From Bradyrhizobium betae (GTDB taxonomy: Bacteria > Pseudomonadota > Alphaproteobacteria > Rhizobiales > Xanthobacteraceae): 64,000 bases of DNA. The notes beneath the pieces were generated by a model. The model worked only from the letters and a program-made list of their open reading frames with translations. It had not been told where the DNA came from and searched no databases. The stretch is taken from the NCBI RefSeq assembly GCF_004123905.1, contig NZ_MZXW01000021.1, positions 233,221 through 297,220 of the forward strand, written 5' to 3'. Position 1 is the stretch's first letter, and each line of letters begins with the position of its first letter. Position numbers and translations under genes: made by a program. Below, piece after piece: positions 24,470-33,580 of the stretch.

Positions 24470-25549
24470 ATGCGCGCTGCGATTTTCAGGAACGGTGAGA
24501 TTGTCGTCGACCGGATGGCAGGGCCGAAGCCCGGCCCCGGCCAGGTGCTGGTCAAGACGCTCGCCTGCGGCATCTGCGGCTCCGACCTTCACGCGCGCCA
24601 GCACGCGCCGCGGATGGTGGAGATGGCGAGGAAGACCGGGCGACCGCCGATGGATCTGTCGCGCGACGTCGTCTTCGGCCATGAGTTCTGCTGCGAGATC
24701 GTCGATTACGGCCCCGGTGCCGCGCGAAAACTCAAGCCGGGTACGCATGTCTGCTCGCTGCCCGCGCTGCTGACGCCGGAGGGCATCAAGGGCATCGGCT
24801 ATTCCAACGACTTCGTCGGCGGCTATGCGGAGCAGATGCTGCTCAGCGAGCCGCTGCTGTTGGAAGTGCCGAACGGCCTTGCGCCGGAACATGCCGCGCT
24901 CACCGAACCGCTTGCGGTCGGCGTTCACGCTGTCGCCAAGGCGAACATCCGCGGCGGCGAGGTGCCGCTCGTCATCGGTTGCGGACCGGTCGGGCTCGCG
25001 GTCATCGCCGCACTGAAGATCAAGGGGTTGCATCCGATCGTCGCCGCCGACTATTCGCCGGCGCGCCGCGCGCTTGCGGCAAAACTCGGCGCCGATATCG
25101 TCGTCGATCCCAGGGTGTCGCAGCCCTATGCGACCTGGGCCGAGCACGCGCAGATGTCCGAGGCCGAGAAGGCGGCGCGTCCTCCGCTCCAGGCCGTGCT
25201 GCCGGCGCTGAAGCCTGCCATCATCTTCGAATGCGTCGGCGTGCCCGGCCTGTTGCAGCAGGTGTTCGAGGGCGCACCGCGCGATGCGCGCATCGTGGTG
25301 GTCGGCGTCTGCATGGAGAGCGACAGAAACGAGCCCATGCTCGGCATCATGAAGGAGCTCAACGTCCAGTACGTGCTCGGCTACACGCCGGAGGAGTTTT
25401 CCGCGTCGCTGCGCTTGATCGCGGAAGGGCAGGTCGATGCGGCCGCGATGGTGACGGAGGAAGTCGGCATCGACGGCGTCGCAAAGGCGTTCGCTGACCT
25501 AGCCAACCCTGAAACCCACACCAAGATCATCGTGCAGCCGTGGCGGTAG
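24470..25549 (+). CDS. Zinc-binding alcohol dehydrogenase family protein
   Basis: A 359-residue medium-chain dehydrogenase. The catalytic zinc ligands are seen in CGICGSDLH and GHEFCCEI, and the coenzyme motif in VIGCGPVGLAVIAALK. The usual four-Cys structural zinc loop is absent, replaced by a shorter segment, as in the sorbitol/threonine dehydrogenase-like branch. The start follows GGGAGGAG. It is 60 bp after the EamA gene on the same strand. Substrate is unknown. Confidence 0.88.
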   Translation: MRAAIFRNGEIVVDRMAGPKPGPGQVLVKTLACGICGSDLHARQHAPRMVEMARKTGRPPMDLSRDVVFGHEFCCEIVDYGPGAARKLKPGTHVCSLPALLTPEGIKGIGYSNDFVGGYAEQMLLSEPLLLEVPNGLAPEHAALTEPLAVGVHAVAKANIRGGEVPLVIGCGPVGLAVIAALKIKGLHPIVAADYSPARRALAAKLGADIVVDPRVSQPYATWAEHAQMSEAEKAARPPLQAVLPALKPAIIFECVGVPGLLQQVFEGAPRDARIVVVGVCMESDRNEPMLGIMKELNVQYVLGYTPEEFSASLRLIAEGQVDAAAMVTEEVGIDGVAKAFADLANPETHTKIIVQPWR

Positions 25550-25573
25550 CGGTGCTGCCGCGACGGCGGTGCG

Positions 25574-25692
25574 CTCCCTCTCCCGCTTGCGGGAGAGGGG
25601 CGGGGAGAGGGTATCTCCCCAGTGGGATTCTCCAAGAGGAGAAAGCCCTCACTCGCGCCTGCGGCGCGACCTCTCCCGCAAGCGGGAGAGGT
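25574..25692. repeat. Dispersed palindromic repeat (family B)
   Basis: The element opens with CCTCTCCCGCTTGCGGGAGA and closes with CTCTCCCGCAAGCGGGAGAG, so each end is itself a palindrome and the whole is an inverted repeat of about 120 bp. Related copies lie at 33497-33543 (partial), 38046-38222 and 42989-43130. It separates two convergent genes here. Confidence 0.75.
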
Positions 25693-25711
25693 TAACGGCG
25701 AGCACCTACCC

Positions 25712-26632
25712 TCAATAGTTCGACGGCACGTACATCTCCGGCGGGATCGGGCCACGGTGATAGTCGGGATTGCGCACGCGCGGCGGCAGCACGACCGGCG
25801 CGCGCGCGACCTCCTGATACGGCATCTGACTCAGCAGATGGGCGATGCAGTTGAGGCGGGCGCGCTTCTTGTCGACGGCATCGACGATCCACCACGGCGA
25901 ATCCGGGAGATGCGTGTGCTCCAGCATCGTCTCCTTGGCCTTGGTGTAGGCCTCCCAGCGGCTGCGCGCCTCGACGTCCATCGGACTCAGCTTCCACTGC
26001 TTCAAGGGATCCCGGATGCGCATGCTGAAGCGGAACTGCTGCTCGTCGTCGGTGATCGAGAACCAGTATTTGACCAGGATGATGCCGGAGCGGATCAGCA
26101 TCCGCTCGAATTCCGGCACCGTCTTGAAGAACTCCTGGTACTGTTCCTCGGTGCAGAAGCCCATCACGCGCTCGACGCCGGCGCGGTTGTACCAGCTGCG
26201 GTCGAACAGCACGATCTCCCCGCCGGCCGGTAGATGCGCCACGTAGCGCTGGAAATACCATTGGGTGCGCTCGCGTTCGCTCGGGGCGGGGAGCGCCGCG
26301 ACGCGGCAGATGCGCGGATTGAGACGCTGGGTGATGCGCTTGATGACGCCTCCCTTGCCGGCGGAATCGCGGCCCTCGAACAGCACCACGACCTTCTTCT
26401 TCTCGCTCTGTACCCAGTCCTGCAGCTTGACCAGTTCGCCCTGGAGACGGAGCAATTCCCGGAAATAGAGCCTGCGATCCACCGTCGGGCGGAGCGCGTC
26501 GGTCTCGTCCAGCAGTTCGTCGAGCCTGCTGTCATCGAGCTCCATCTCCAGCTCTTCGTCGAGATCGTCGGTCATTTCCCGGATGATGCGCTCACGTTTG
26601 GCCATTTCAGGGGTGCGGTCGGATGCGGTCAT
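25712..26632 (-). CDS. ppk2: Polyphosphate kinase 2 (PPK2 family)
   Basis: A 306-residue PPK2. The Walker A motif GRDSAGKGG (about 87-95) and the lid/Walker B region LFDRSWYNRAGVERVMGF are diagnostic, and the C-terminal DDEQQFRFSMRIRDPLKQWK is typical of the single-domain class. These cytoplasmic enzymes move phosphate between polyphosphate and nucleotides, commonly ADP to ATP or GDP to GTP. The N-terminus (20-60) is a highly acidic helix. The start MTASDRTPEM at 26632 with AAGGACC upstream is preferred. Which nucleotide it prefers cannot be told from sequence alone. Confidence 0.92.
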   Translation of the reverse strand: MTASDRTPEMAKRERIIREMTDDLDEELEMELDDSRLDELLDETDALRPTVDRRLYFRELLRLQGELVKLQDWVQSEKKKVVVLFEGRDSAGKGGVIKRITQRLNPRICRVAALPAPSERERTQWYFQRYVAHLPAGGEIVLFDRSWYNRAGVERVMGFCTEEQYQEFFKTVPEFERMLIRSGIILVKYWFSITDDEQQFRFSMRIRDPLKQWKLSPMDVEARSRWEAYTKAKETMLEHTHLPDSPWWIVDAVDKKRARLNCIAHLLSQMPYQEVARAPVVLPPRVRNPDYHRGPIPPEMYVPSNY

Positions 26633-26706
26633 GGGTCCTTCTTTCGGCAGGGTGCCTGTCGCCACGACCATCGGCGGGGTTTGTTGCGGCCATGTGACAG
26701 CCGCCG

Positions 26707-27168
26707 CTACACCGGCAGCGCGATCGAATATTTCACCTGGCTCAGCGCAAAGCTCGACTCGATCGAGGCAATGCCGTCGAGCCGGGTCAGCTTGGTCTTG
26801 AGGAAAGTCTCGTAGGAAGCGAGGTCGGCCGCGACGACGCGCAAGAGATAATCGCGGTTACCGGTCATCAGATAGCATTCCAGCACCTCGTCCCATTTCG
26901 AGATCGCGCGCGCAAAGCGGTTGAGGTCCTCCTCCTTCTGCCGCGCCAGCTTGATCGAGATGAAGACGCTGACATGCAGACCCAGCGCCTTCTGGTCCAC
27001 GGTCGCGATGTAGCGCGAGATGACGCCGCGTTCCTCCAAAAGCTTGACCCGGCGGTGGCAGGGCGACACCGAAAGCCCGACCTTGTCGGCGAGTTCCTGC
27101 ATGGTCAGCCGGCTGTCGTTCTGGAGGTAGCCGAGGATTTTTCGGTCGATGGCGTCGAGCTCGGGCAT
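26707..27168 (-). CDS. Lrp/AsnC-family regulator
   Basis: A 153-residue regulator with an N-terminal helix-turn-helix (MQELADKVGLSVSPCHRRVK) and a C-terminal RAM/AsnC effector-binding domain (about 70-150, including YLMTGNRDYLLRVVA). It is divergent from the AceE-like gene at 27300 with 131 bp between starts. In Pseudomonas putida the Lrp-type MdeR lies divergent from mdeAB, whose MdeB is an AceE homologue, so local control of the E1 gene by an amino-acid or keto-acid signal is likely. The start at 27168 is the standard family N-terminus. Confidence 0.92.
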   Translation of the reverse strand: MPELDAIDRKILGYLQNDSRLTMQELADKVGLSVSPCHRRVKLLEERGVISRYIATVDQKALGLHVSVFISIKLARQKEEDLNRFARAISKWDEVLECYLMTGNRDYLLRVVAADLASYETFLKTKLTRLDGIASIESSFALSQVKYSIALPV

Positions 27169-27299
27169 TGGGATGAAACCTGGGTCAGAGGGCATTCGAT
27201 TGGTAAAATATCCCAATATCGACGGGTATGGCGCGAAAAATTGAGAAATCTGGCATCGCCCGCAGGCGTATGATCCGCCTTATTTTCCGGAGCATCGCC

Positions 27300-29663
27300 A
27301 TGCCCGTCGATTCCGCGCGTCTCGAAACCCTGACTGCACTGGCCCGCAAGGCGCTGTGGCTGTCGTCATGGACCATCCACCACGCCAACCACATCCGCCC
27401 GAACGCGGACGGCCTCAAGGTCGGCGGCCACCAGGCCTCCTCGGCCTCGCTCGCGACCATCATGTCGGCGCTGTACTTCCACGTGCTGCGCCCTGAGGAC
27501 CGTGTCGCGGTGAAGCCGCATGCGAGCCCGGTGTTCCACGCCATCCAGTATCTGTTCGGCCGGCAGAGCCGCGAGAAGCTGGAGAACTTTCGCGGCTTCA
27601 AGGGCGCGCAGTCCTATCCCTCGCGGACCAAGGACGTCGACGACGTCGATTTCTCGACCGGCTCGGTCGGCCTCGGCGTCGCGCAGACGCTGTTCGCCTC
27701 GCTGGTGCAGGATTACGTCAAGGCGCATGGCTGGATGAAGGACCGCCGCGAGGGGCGGATGATTGCGCTGGTCGGCGATGCCGAGATGGACGAGGGCAAC
27801 ATCTTCGAGGCGCTCGCAGAAGGCTGGAAACATGGCCTGCGCAACACCTGGTGGGTGGTCGACTATAACCGCCAGTCGCTCGACGCCGTCGTGCGCGAAG
27901 GTCTCTGGGAAAAATTCGAGACCATGTTCCGCAATTTCGGCTGGGACGTGGTGATCGTGAAATACGGCCGGCTGATGCGCGAGGCTTTTGCCGAGCCCGG
28001 CGGTGAGGCGCTGAAGCGCTGGATCGACAATTGCCCGAACGCGCTCTACGCCGCGTTGTGTTTCCAGGGCGGCGCGGCCTTCCGCAAGCATCTGCATGAC
28101 GAGATCGGCGACCAGGGGCCGATCACCAAGCTGATCGACAAGCGCAGCGACGAGGAGCTGCTGGCGCTGATGTCGAATCTCGGCGGCCACGACATGGCGA
28201 GCATGCTGGACGCCTTCGAATCGATCGACCACGACCGCCCGGTCTGCTTCATCGCCTACACCATCAAGGGCGTCGGCTTGCCGTTCCAGGGCCACAAGGA
28301 CAACCACGCCGGCCTGATGACTGTTACGCAGATGGAGACATATCGCGAGAGCCAGAACATCCGTCCCGGCCACGAATGGGACAAGTACGAAGGCCTGACG
28401 CAGGATGCCGCCGAGCTCGACGCCTTCCTCGCGCGCGTGCCGTTCAATAAGGATGGCCGCCGGCTGACTGCGCCGGTCGTCGAAGTGCCGGCGCAGCTCG
28501 CCTTCAAGCCGGCGCCGCAGATGTCGACCCAACAGGGCTTTGGCCTCGTGCTGAACGAGATCGCGCGCGGTGACAGCGAGCTGGCAGAGCGCATCGTCAC
28601 GACTTCGCCCGACGTCACCGTCTCGACCAATCTCGGCCCCTGGGTCAACCGGCGCGGCTTGTTCGCGCGCGCGGAAAAGGCGGACTTATTCCGCAGCGAG
28701 AAAATTCCCTCCACGTTCAACTGGGATTTTTCGCCCAAGGGCCAGCATCTCGAGCTCGGCATTGCCGAGATGAACCTGTTCATCATGCTCTCGGCGCTCG
28801 GCCTGTCGCACCAGATCAACGGCGCGCGGCTCTTGCCGGTCGGCACGCTCTACGATCCCTTCATCGAGCGCGGCCTCGATGCACTTAACTACGCCTGCTA
28901 TCAGGATGCGCGCTTCATGGTGGCGGCGACGCCATCCGGCATCACGCTCGCGCCCGAAGGCGGCGCGCACCAGTCGATCGCGACTCCGCTGATCGGCATG
29001 GCGCAGGACGGGCTCGCCTCGTTCGAGCCGGCCTTCGTCGATGAGCTTGCCGTGATCATGGGTTGGGGCTTTGAGCACATGCAGCGCGATCCGGGCGAGG
29101 GCGGTTCCGTCTATCTGCGCCTGTCGACGCGCAGCATCGAGCAGGCGCAGCGCATCATGACGCCGGAACTTCAGCAGGGCATCACCGACGGCGCGTATTG
29201 GCTGCGCAAGCCGGGCCCGAACGCGGAACTCGTGATCGCCTATACCGGCGCGGTCGCGCCCGAAGCGATAGAGGCGACCGGCTTCATCGGCGAGAGCCGC
29301 CGCGACATCGGCCTGCTCGCGATCACCTCGGCCGACCGTCTCCATTCGGGCTGGACCGCCGCGCGGAAATTGCGACGCGATCGGCGCGGCGTGCAGCATC
29401 TCAGCCACATCGAAAAGCTGCTCGCGCCGCTGCCGCGCGACTGCGGCATCGTGACCGTGATCGATGGTCATCCCTCCGCGCTCGGCTGGCTCGGCAGCGT
29501 CCGCGGCCATCGCGTCGAGGCGCTTGGCGTCGAGCAGTTCGGCCAGACCGGCACGATCGCCGACCTCTACCGCCATTACGGCATCGACGCCAATGCGATC
29601 ATCGATTCGGCCGAAAGCCTCACCACCGGCGCGCCGATCGTTCACCGCAAGATGGCGGTGTAG
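27300..29663 (+). CDS. AceE/MdeB-like 2-oxoacid dehydrogenase E1 or transketolase-like enzyme
   Basis: A 787-residue thiamine-diphosphate enzyme related to the homodimeric E1 of pyruvate dehydrogenase. The ThDP-binding motif GDAEMDEGNIFEAL...NRQ is in the first third, and the transketolase-like pyrimidine domain follows (QHLELGIAEMNLF, ATPSGITLAPEGGAHQS). It is shorter than AceE (about 890) and stands alone, without E2 or E3 genes. The closest functional model is MdeB of P. putida, which acts on 2-oxobutyrate from methionine breakdown, but mdeA (methionine gamma-lyase) is missing. The start MPVDSARLETL has GGAG upstream. Substrate is inference. Confidence 0.85.
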   Translation: MPVDSARLETLTALARKALWLSSWTIHHANHIRPNADGLKVGGHQASSASLATIMSALYFHVLRPEDRVAVKPHASPVFHAIQYLFGRQSREKLENFRGFKGAQSYPSRTKDVDDVDFSTGSVGLGVAQTLFASLVQDYVKAHGWMKDRREGRMIALVGDAEMDEGNIFEALAEGWKHGLRNTWWVVDYNRQSLDAVVREGLWEKFETMFRNFGWDVVIVKYGRLMREAFAEPGGEALKRWIDNCPNALYAALCFQGGAAFRKHLHDEIGDQGPITKLIDKRSDEELLALMSNLGGHDMASMLDAFESIDHDRPVCFIAYTIKGVGLPFQGHKDNHAGLMTVTQMETYRESQNIRPGHEWDKYEGLTQDAAELDAFLARVPFNKDGRRLTAPVVEVPAQLAFKPAPQMSTQQGFGLVLNEIARGDSELAERIVTTSPDVTVSTNLGPWVNRRGLFARAEKADLFRSEKIPSTFNWDFSPKGQHLELGIAEMNLFIMLSALGLSHQINGARLLPVGTLYDPFIERGLDALNYACYQDARFMVAATPSGITLAPEGGAHQSIATPLIGMAQDGLASFEPAFVDELAVIMGWGFEHMQRDPGEGGSVYLRLSTRSIEQAQRIMTPELQQGITDGAYWLRKPGPNAELVIAYTGAVAPEAIEATGFIGESRRDIGLLAITSADRLHSGWTAARKLRRDRRGVQHLSHIEKLLAPLPRDCGIVTVIDGHPSALGWLGSVRGHRVEALGVEQFGQTGTIADLYRHYGIDANAIIDSAESLTTGAPIVHRKMAV

Positions 29664-29680
29664 TTGAGGTAACCTAGCGC

Positions 29681-29816
29681 ATGGGCCCCGGCAGCAGCGC
29701 ACCGCCGAAGAAGCGCTGCGCTGCGTCCGGGGCACGAGAGTGTTTACACACGCTCTAATTTCGTGTCCCGGGCGCACTGCGGCGCGAAGTGCCGCGGTGC
29801 TGAACCGGGACCCATG
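29681..29816. repeat. Dispersed intergenic repeat (family A)
   Basis: A second copy of the family A unit: GGGCCCCGGCAGCAGCGCAC near one end, GCTGCGTCCGGGGCACGAGA and TCGTGTCCCGGGCGCACTGC in the middle, and AACCGGGACCCAT at the other end. It fills most of the 300-bp gap before the aldehyde dehydrogenase gene, in which I see no gene. Confidence 0.7.
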
Positions 29817-29964
29817 GCAGCGCTTGCCTCGGTTCAAGCCAAGTCCCATATTCCGCGCGTCCGCCACAACGCTGGCCCCGCATATGGCGGGTTCAATTGT
29901 CGGCGCTTTCGTGCAAGGATGCCTGCCGAAACGCCCCCTCCAAGCCCCCAAGAAGAGGTTAACG

Positions 29965-31395
29965 ATGGTCAATCGCATGCAATTCTACATCGACGGCGCC
30001 TGGGTCGATCCCGCCGTCAAGAAGTCCACCGCCGTGGTCAATCCGGCGACGGAAGAGGCGATGTACGAGGTTGCGCTGGGCTCCAAGGCCGACGTGGACA
30101 AGGCCGTCGCTGCCGCCAAGCGCGCCTTTGCGACGTTCTCCCAGACCAGCCGTGACGAGCGCGTCGCGCTGCTCACCAAAGTCATCGAGATCTACAAGGG
30201 CCGTCTCAAGGAGATCGGTGCCGCCGTCTCCGACGAGATGGGCGCGCCGCTGCCGATGGCCGAAAAACTCCAGGCCGGCGCCGGCCTCGGCCATCTCATG
30301 ACCACGCTCGACGTGCTCAAGAACTATCATTTCGAGGAGCCGGTCGGCACCGCCATGGTGCTGCGTGAGCCGATCGGTGTGGTCGGCATGATCACGCCCT
30401 GGAACTGGCCGCTCAACCAGATCGCCTGCAAGGTCGCGCCCGCGCTTGCCGCTGGCTGCACCATGATCCTGAAGCCCAGCGAGTTCACGCCGACCTCGGC
30501 GTTGATCTTTGCGCAAATCCTCCATGAAGCCGGCGTGCCCAAGGGCGTGTTCAACCTCGTCAACGGCCTCGGCCCCGAGGTCGGCGCCGCCATGAGCGAG
30601 CACCCCGACATCGACATGATCTCCTTCACCGGCTCGACCCGCGCCGGCATCGACGTTGCCAAGCGCGCAGCGCCCACCGTGAAGCGCGTCAGCCAGGAGC
30701 TCGGCGGCAAGTCGCCGAACGTCATCCTCGAAGGTGCCGACCTCACGAAGGCGGTGACCGGCGGCGTGATGCACATGTTCAACAACTCCGGCCAGTCCTG
30801 CAACGCGCCCTCGCGCATGATCGTGCCGCTGTCGAAGATGAAGGAAGTCTCAGCGATCGCGAAGGCCGTCGCCGACAAGACCAAGGCCGGCGATCCCCGC
30901 GCCGAAGGCACCACCATCGGCCCCGTCGTCAACCGCGGCCAGTGGGACAAGATCCAGGGCCTCATCAAGAAGGGCATCGACGAGGGCGCAACGCTCGTCG
31001 CCGGCGGCCCGGGCCTGCCCGAGGGCGTCAACAAGGGCTTCTACGTTCGCCCGACCATCTTCGCCGACGTCACCCCCGACATGACGATCGCCCGCGAAGA
31101 GATCTTCGGACCGGTGCTCACCATCATCGGCGCCAAGGACGAAGCTGAGGCCGTGCACATCGCCAACGACACGCCCTATGGTCTCGCCGGCTACGTCACC
31201 GGCGCTTCGGTCGAGGACGCCAAGCGCGTCGGTCGCCAGATCCGCGCCGGCAACGTCAACCTCCAGGGCGTGCCCAACGACCGCACCGCGCCGTTCGGCG
31301 GCTACAAGCAGTCGGGCAACGGCCGCGAGTGGGGCAAGTACGGCCTCGAGGACTTCCTCGAAGTGAAGGCCGTCGCCGGCTTCAACGCGGCGTAG
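29965..31395 (+). CDS. Aldehyde dehydrogenase family protein
   Basis: A 476-residue NAD(P)-dependent aldehyde dehydrogenase. Catalytic residues are Glu245 (SQELGGKSPN) and Cys279 (NNSGQSCNAPSR); the coenzyme motif is FTGSTRAGI and the conserved EEIFGPVL lies in the C-terminal third. The sequence TPWNWPLNQIACKVAPALAA is typical of the broad-range ALDH group. ATG at 29965 with AAGAGG upstream is the true start; the frame open further upstream crosses the repeat. It ends 22 bp before an intrinsic terminator, so it is probably monocistronic. Substrate is unknown. Confidence 0.93.
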   Translation: MVNRMQFYIDGAWVDPAVKKSTAVVNPATEEAMYEVALGSKADVDKAVAAAKRAFATFSQTSRDERVALLTKVIEIYKGRLKEIGAAVSDEMGAPLPMAEKLQAGAGLGHLMTTLDVLKNYHFEEPVGTAMVLREPIGVVGMITPWNWPLNQIACKVAPALAAGCTMILKPSEFTPTSALIFAQILHEAGVPKGVFNLVNGLGPEVGAAMSEHPDIDMISFTGSTRAGIDVAKRAAPTVKRVSQELGGKSPNVILEGADLTKAVTGGVMHMFNNSGQSCNAPSRMIVPLSKMKEVSAIAKAVADKTKAGDPRAEGTTIGPVVNRGQWDKIQGLIKKGIDEGATLVAGGPGLPEGVNKGFYVRPTIFADVTPDMTIAREEIFGPVLTIIGAKDEAEAVHIANDTPYGLAGYVTGASVEDAKRVGRQIRAGNVNLQGVPNDRTAPFGGYKQSGNGREWGKYGLEDFLEVKAVAGFNAA

Positions 31396-31416
31396 GTTTT
31401 AGCGCTTGAACAAATG

Positions 31417-31449
31417 ACGCCGGAGCGGGAAACCGCTCCGGCGTTTTTG
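31417..31449 (+). terminator. Rho-independent terminator of the aldehyde dehydrogenase gene
   Basis: A perfect 12-bp stem, ACGCCGGAGCGG-GAAA-CCGCTCCGGCGT, with a stable GAAA tetraloop and a following TTTTGTTTT run. This is the clearest intrinsic terminator in the window. Confidence 0.92.
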
Positions 31450-31460
31450 TTTTGCTCCGC

Positions 31461-31547
31461 CGTCATTGCGAGGAGCTCTTGCGACGAAGCAATCCAGACT
31501 GCTTCGGCGGAAAGATTCTGGATTGCTTCGCTTCGCTCGCAATGACG
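31461..31547. repeat. Dispersed palindromic repeat (family C)
   Basis: Inverted repeat running from CGTCATTGCGAGGAGC through GAAGCAATCCAGA and TCTGGATTGCTTCG to CGCTCGCAATGACG. Further copies are at 33581-33696, 34266-34352 and 46049-46135. This is a well-known extragenic palindrome type of Bradyrhizobium and Rhodopseudomonas. Confidence 0.85.
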
Positions 31548-31570
31548 GGGAGAGAGTTGTCGGCGGAAAA

Positions 31571-32548
31571 CTATCCCCCCACCGCGCCCTGCGTGTTCAC
31601 ATACAGTGCGTAGATCGACTGGCTCGCCGCCATGAACAGGCGGTTGCGCTTGACGCCGCCGAAGCAGAGATTGGCGCAGCGCTCTGGCAGCGCGATGCGG
31701 CCGATCATGACGCCGTCGGGCGCGAACACGACCACGCCGTCGAGCTCGGGATCGCCCATGCCCCAGCCGCACCAGAGATTGCCGTCGATATCGCAGCGCA
31801 TGCCGTCGGGCGTGCCCGGGCCTGCATCGATGTGAACGCGCTTGTTGGAAATCGTGGTGCCGTCGGCCGAGACGTCATAGGCGAGAATCTTGCGGTTCGG
31901 CACGCCGCGGGATTCGACGACGTAGAGGATCTTCTCGTCGGGTGAGAAGCACAGCCCGTTCGGACCGAGCACGCCCTCCGCGACGATGGTCGCCTTGCCG
32001 GTCGCGGGATCAAGCCGATAGACGTTCGGATCGATCTCGGGCTCGGCCTTGTAGCCCTCGTAATTGCCGAGCAAGCCGAAAGTCGGATCGGTGAACCAGA
32101 CCGCGCCGTCGGATTTCACCACGACGTCGTTCGGTGAGTTCAGCGGCTTGCCGTTGAACTGATCCATCAGCACGGTGATGCTGCCGTCATATTCGGTGCG
32201 GGTCACACGGCGCCCGCCATGCTCGCAGGTGACGAGCCGGCCCTGACGGTCGCGCGTGTTGCCATTGGCGAAATTGGAAGGCTTTCGGAAGACCGAAACC
32301 GCGCCGGTTTCTTCCTCCCATTTGATGATGCGTTGGTTCGGGATGTCGCTACAGAGCAGATAGCGCCCGTCGCCGATCCACACCGGACCCTCGGCCCAGC
32401 GCAGGCCGGTCGTCAACCGCTCCACCGCCGACAGTTTCAGCCAGTATTTCTCGAAGCGGGGATCGAGCGCATGAATGGCCGGATCGGGATAGTAGCTCGC
32501 CGGCCGCCAGCCTGGCCGTTCCTGGGTGTGGGACGATGCCTCATTCAT
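31571..32548 (-). CDS. SMP-30/gluconolactonase-family lactonase
   Basis: A 325-residue beta-propeller lactonase. Metal-binding residues of the family appear in RWAEGPVWIGDG (Glu), LNSPNDVVVKSDG (Asn-Asp), LGPNGLCFSPDE (Asn) and GTPDGMRCDIDG (Asp). It lacks a signal peptide, so it acts in the cytoplasm. It is divergent from the uronate dehydrogenase gene at 32638 with 89 bp between starts. Because uronate dehydrogenase makes an aldarolactone, a lactonase next to it makes biochemical sense: it would open that lactone to the aldaric acid. This pairing is inference. Confidence 0.88.
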   Translation of the reverse strand: MNEASSHTQERPGWRPASYYPDPAIHALDPRFEKYWLKLSAVERLTTGLRWAEGPVWIGDGRYLLCSDIPNQRIIKWEEETGAVSVFRKPSNFANGNTRDRQGRLVTCEHGGRRVTRTEYDGSITVLMDQFNGKPLNSPNDVVVKSDGAVWFTDPTFGLLGNYEGYKAEPEIDPNVYRLDPATGKATIVAEGVLGPNGLCFSPDEKILYVVESRGVPNRKILAYDVSADGTTISNKRVHIDAGPGTPDGMRCDIDGNLWCGWGMGDPELDGVVVFAPDGVMIGRIALPERCANLCFGGVKRNRLFMAASQSIYALYVNTQGAVGG

Positions 32549-32637
32549 GTCGGTTCTCTCGTTTCGTTCCCTCTGGACATTCCTGCTATCATTAGAGACA
32601 CGTGACCGCAAATTGGTCACCAACGGCGAGGGAAGAC

Positions 32638-33462
32638 ATGCCGCGTATTTTGATGACGGGAGCTTCGGGCGGGATCGGAACGCGCTTGCGGAAACTGCTG
32701 CCGCCGATCTATCCGGACCTGCTGCTCAGCGATATCCGCAAGCCCGCCGATCTCGGAGCGAACGAGCAGTTCAAGGCGGCGGACCTGTCCGACCTCGCGC
32801 AATGCGAGGCGCTCTGCGAGGGCGTCGACGGCATCATCCATTTCGGCGGCTATTCGGTCGAAGGCCCGTGGGACGACATCCTCCAGGCCAACATCATCGG
32901 CGGTTACAATCTGTTCGAGGCCGCGCATCGCAAGGGCGTCAAGCGCGTCGTGTTCGCTTCGTCCAATCACGTCGTCGGATTCTATCCGCGCCACCACAAG
33001 ATCGGCACCGACGTCACCGTGCGCCCCGACGGGCGCTACGGCGTCAGCAAGGTGTTTGGCGAGGCAGTCGGCGCGCTCTATGCCGACAAGCACGGGCTGA
33101 AGGTCACCTGCATCCGCATCGGCAATTGCGACGAGCGCCCGCTCGACCATCGCCGTATCGCGATGTGGCTGAAGCCGGAAGACCTCGTGCAGCTCTGTCA
33201 GATCGGCCTCGAGCATCCCGACATCCATTTTGAGGTGTTTTATGGCGTGTCGCTGAACGAACGCGCCTGGTGGGACAACAGTCGCGCCTACGCATTCGGC
33301 TATCGCCCCACCGGCCGCTCCGAGGATCATGTGGCGCACGCGATGGCCGAGCAGGCCAAGCTCAAGCCCGATCCGATCGGCGACCATTTTCAGGGCGGCG
33401 CGTTCGCGAGCCTTGAGTTCGACGGCGACGCGAGCCGGATCATTGATTGGAATAAGCGGTAG
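32638..33462 (+). CDS. udh: Uronate dehydrogenase-like NAD-dependent oxidoreductase
   Basis: A 274-residue short-chain (extended SDR) enzyme. It has the NAD motif TGASGGIGTRL, an SSNH segment (109-111), the catalytic YGVSK (Tyr134, Lys138) and family phrases shared with Agrobacterium Udh: HFGGYSVEGPW, ILQANIIGGYNLFEAA, VFASSNHVVGFYP, and a tail ending in FQGGAF. Udh oxidises galacturonate or glucuronate at C1 to the aldarolactone with NAD. The lactonase gene is divergent, and a GntR regulator, a sugar-acid dehydratase and a TRAP importer follow within 7 kb. The start at 32638 has GAGGGAAG upstream. Confidence 0.8.
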   Translation: MPRILMTGASGGIGTRLRKLLPPIYPDLLLSDIRKPADLGANEQFKAADLSDLAQCEALCEGVDGIIHFGGYSVEGPWDDILQANIIGGYNLFEAAHRKGVKRVVFASSNHVVGFYPRHHKIGTDVTVRPDGRYGVSKVFGEAVGALYADKHGLKVTCIRIGNCDERPLDHRRIAMWLKPEDLVQLCQIGLEHPDIHFEVFYGVSLNERAWWDNSRAYAFGYRPTGRSEDHVAHAMAEQAKLKPDPIGDHFQGGAFASLEFDGDASRIIDWNKR

Positions 33463-33496
33463 TCGAGACAGCAAAGGCGTCTCCGCAGCGGAGTCC

Positions 33497-33543
33497 GCTC
33501 CCTCGCCCCACTTGCGGGCAGAGGGTTGGGGCGAGGGGGACCC
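33497..33543. repeat. Partial family B repeat
   Basis: CTCCCTCGCCCCACTTGCGG and the following GGGTTGGGGCGAGGGGGA match one end of the family B element; the second palindromic end is missing. It lies directly before a family C copy in the gap after the uronate dehydrogenase gene. Confidence 0.55.
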
Positions 33544-33580
33544 TCCGCGGGAACGGTGGCAGTTGGACTTGCAGCCACAC

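Noticed and set aside
29740..29964. N-terminal extension of the aldehyde dehydrogenase
   Set aside because: It is encoded by a family A intergenic repeat, and the family start is at MVNRMQF with a ribosome binding site.
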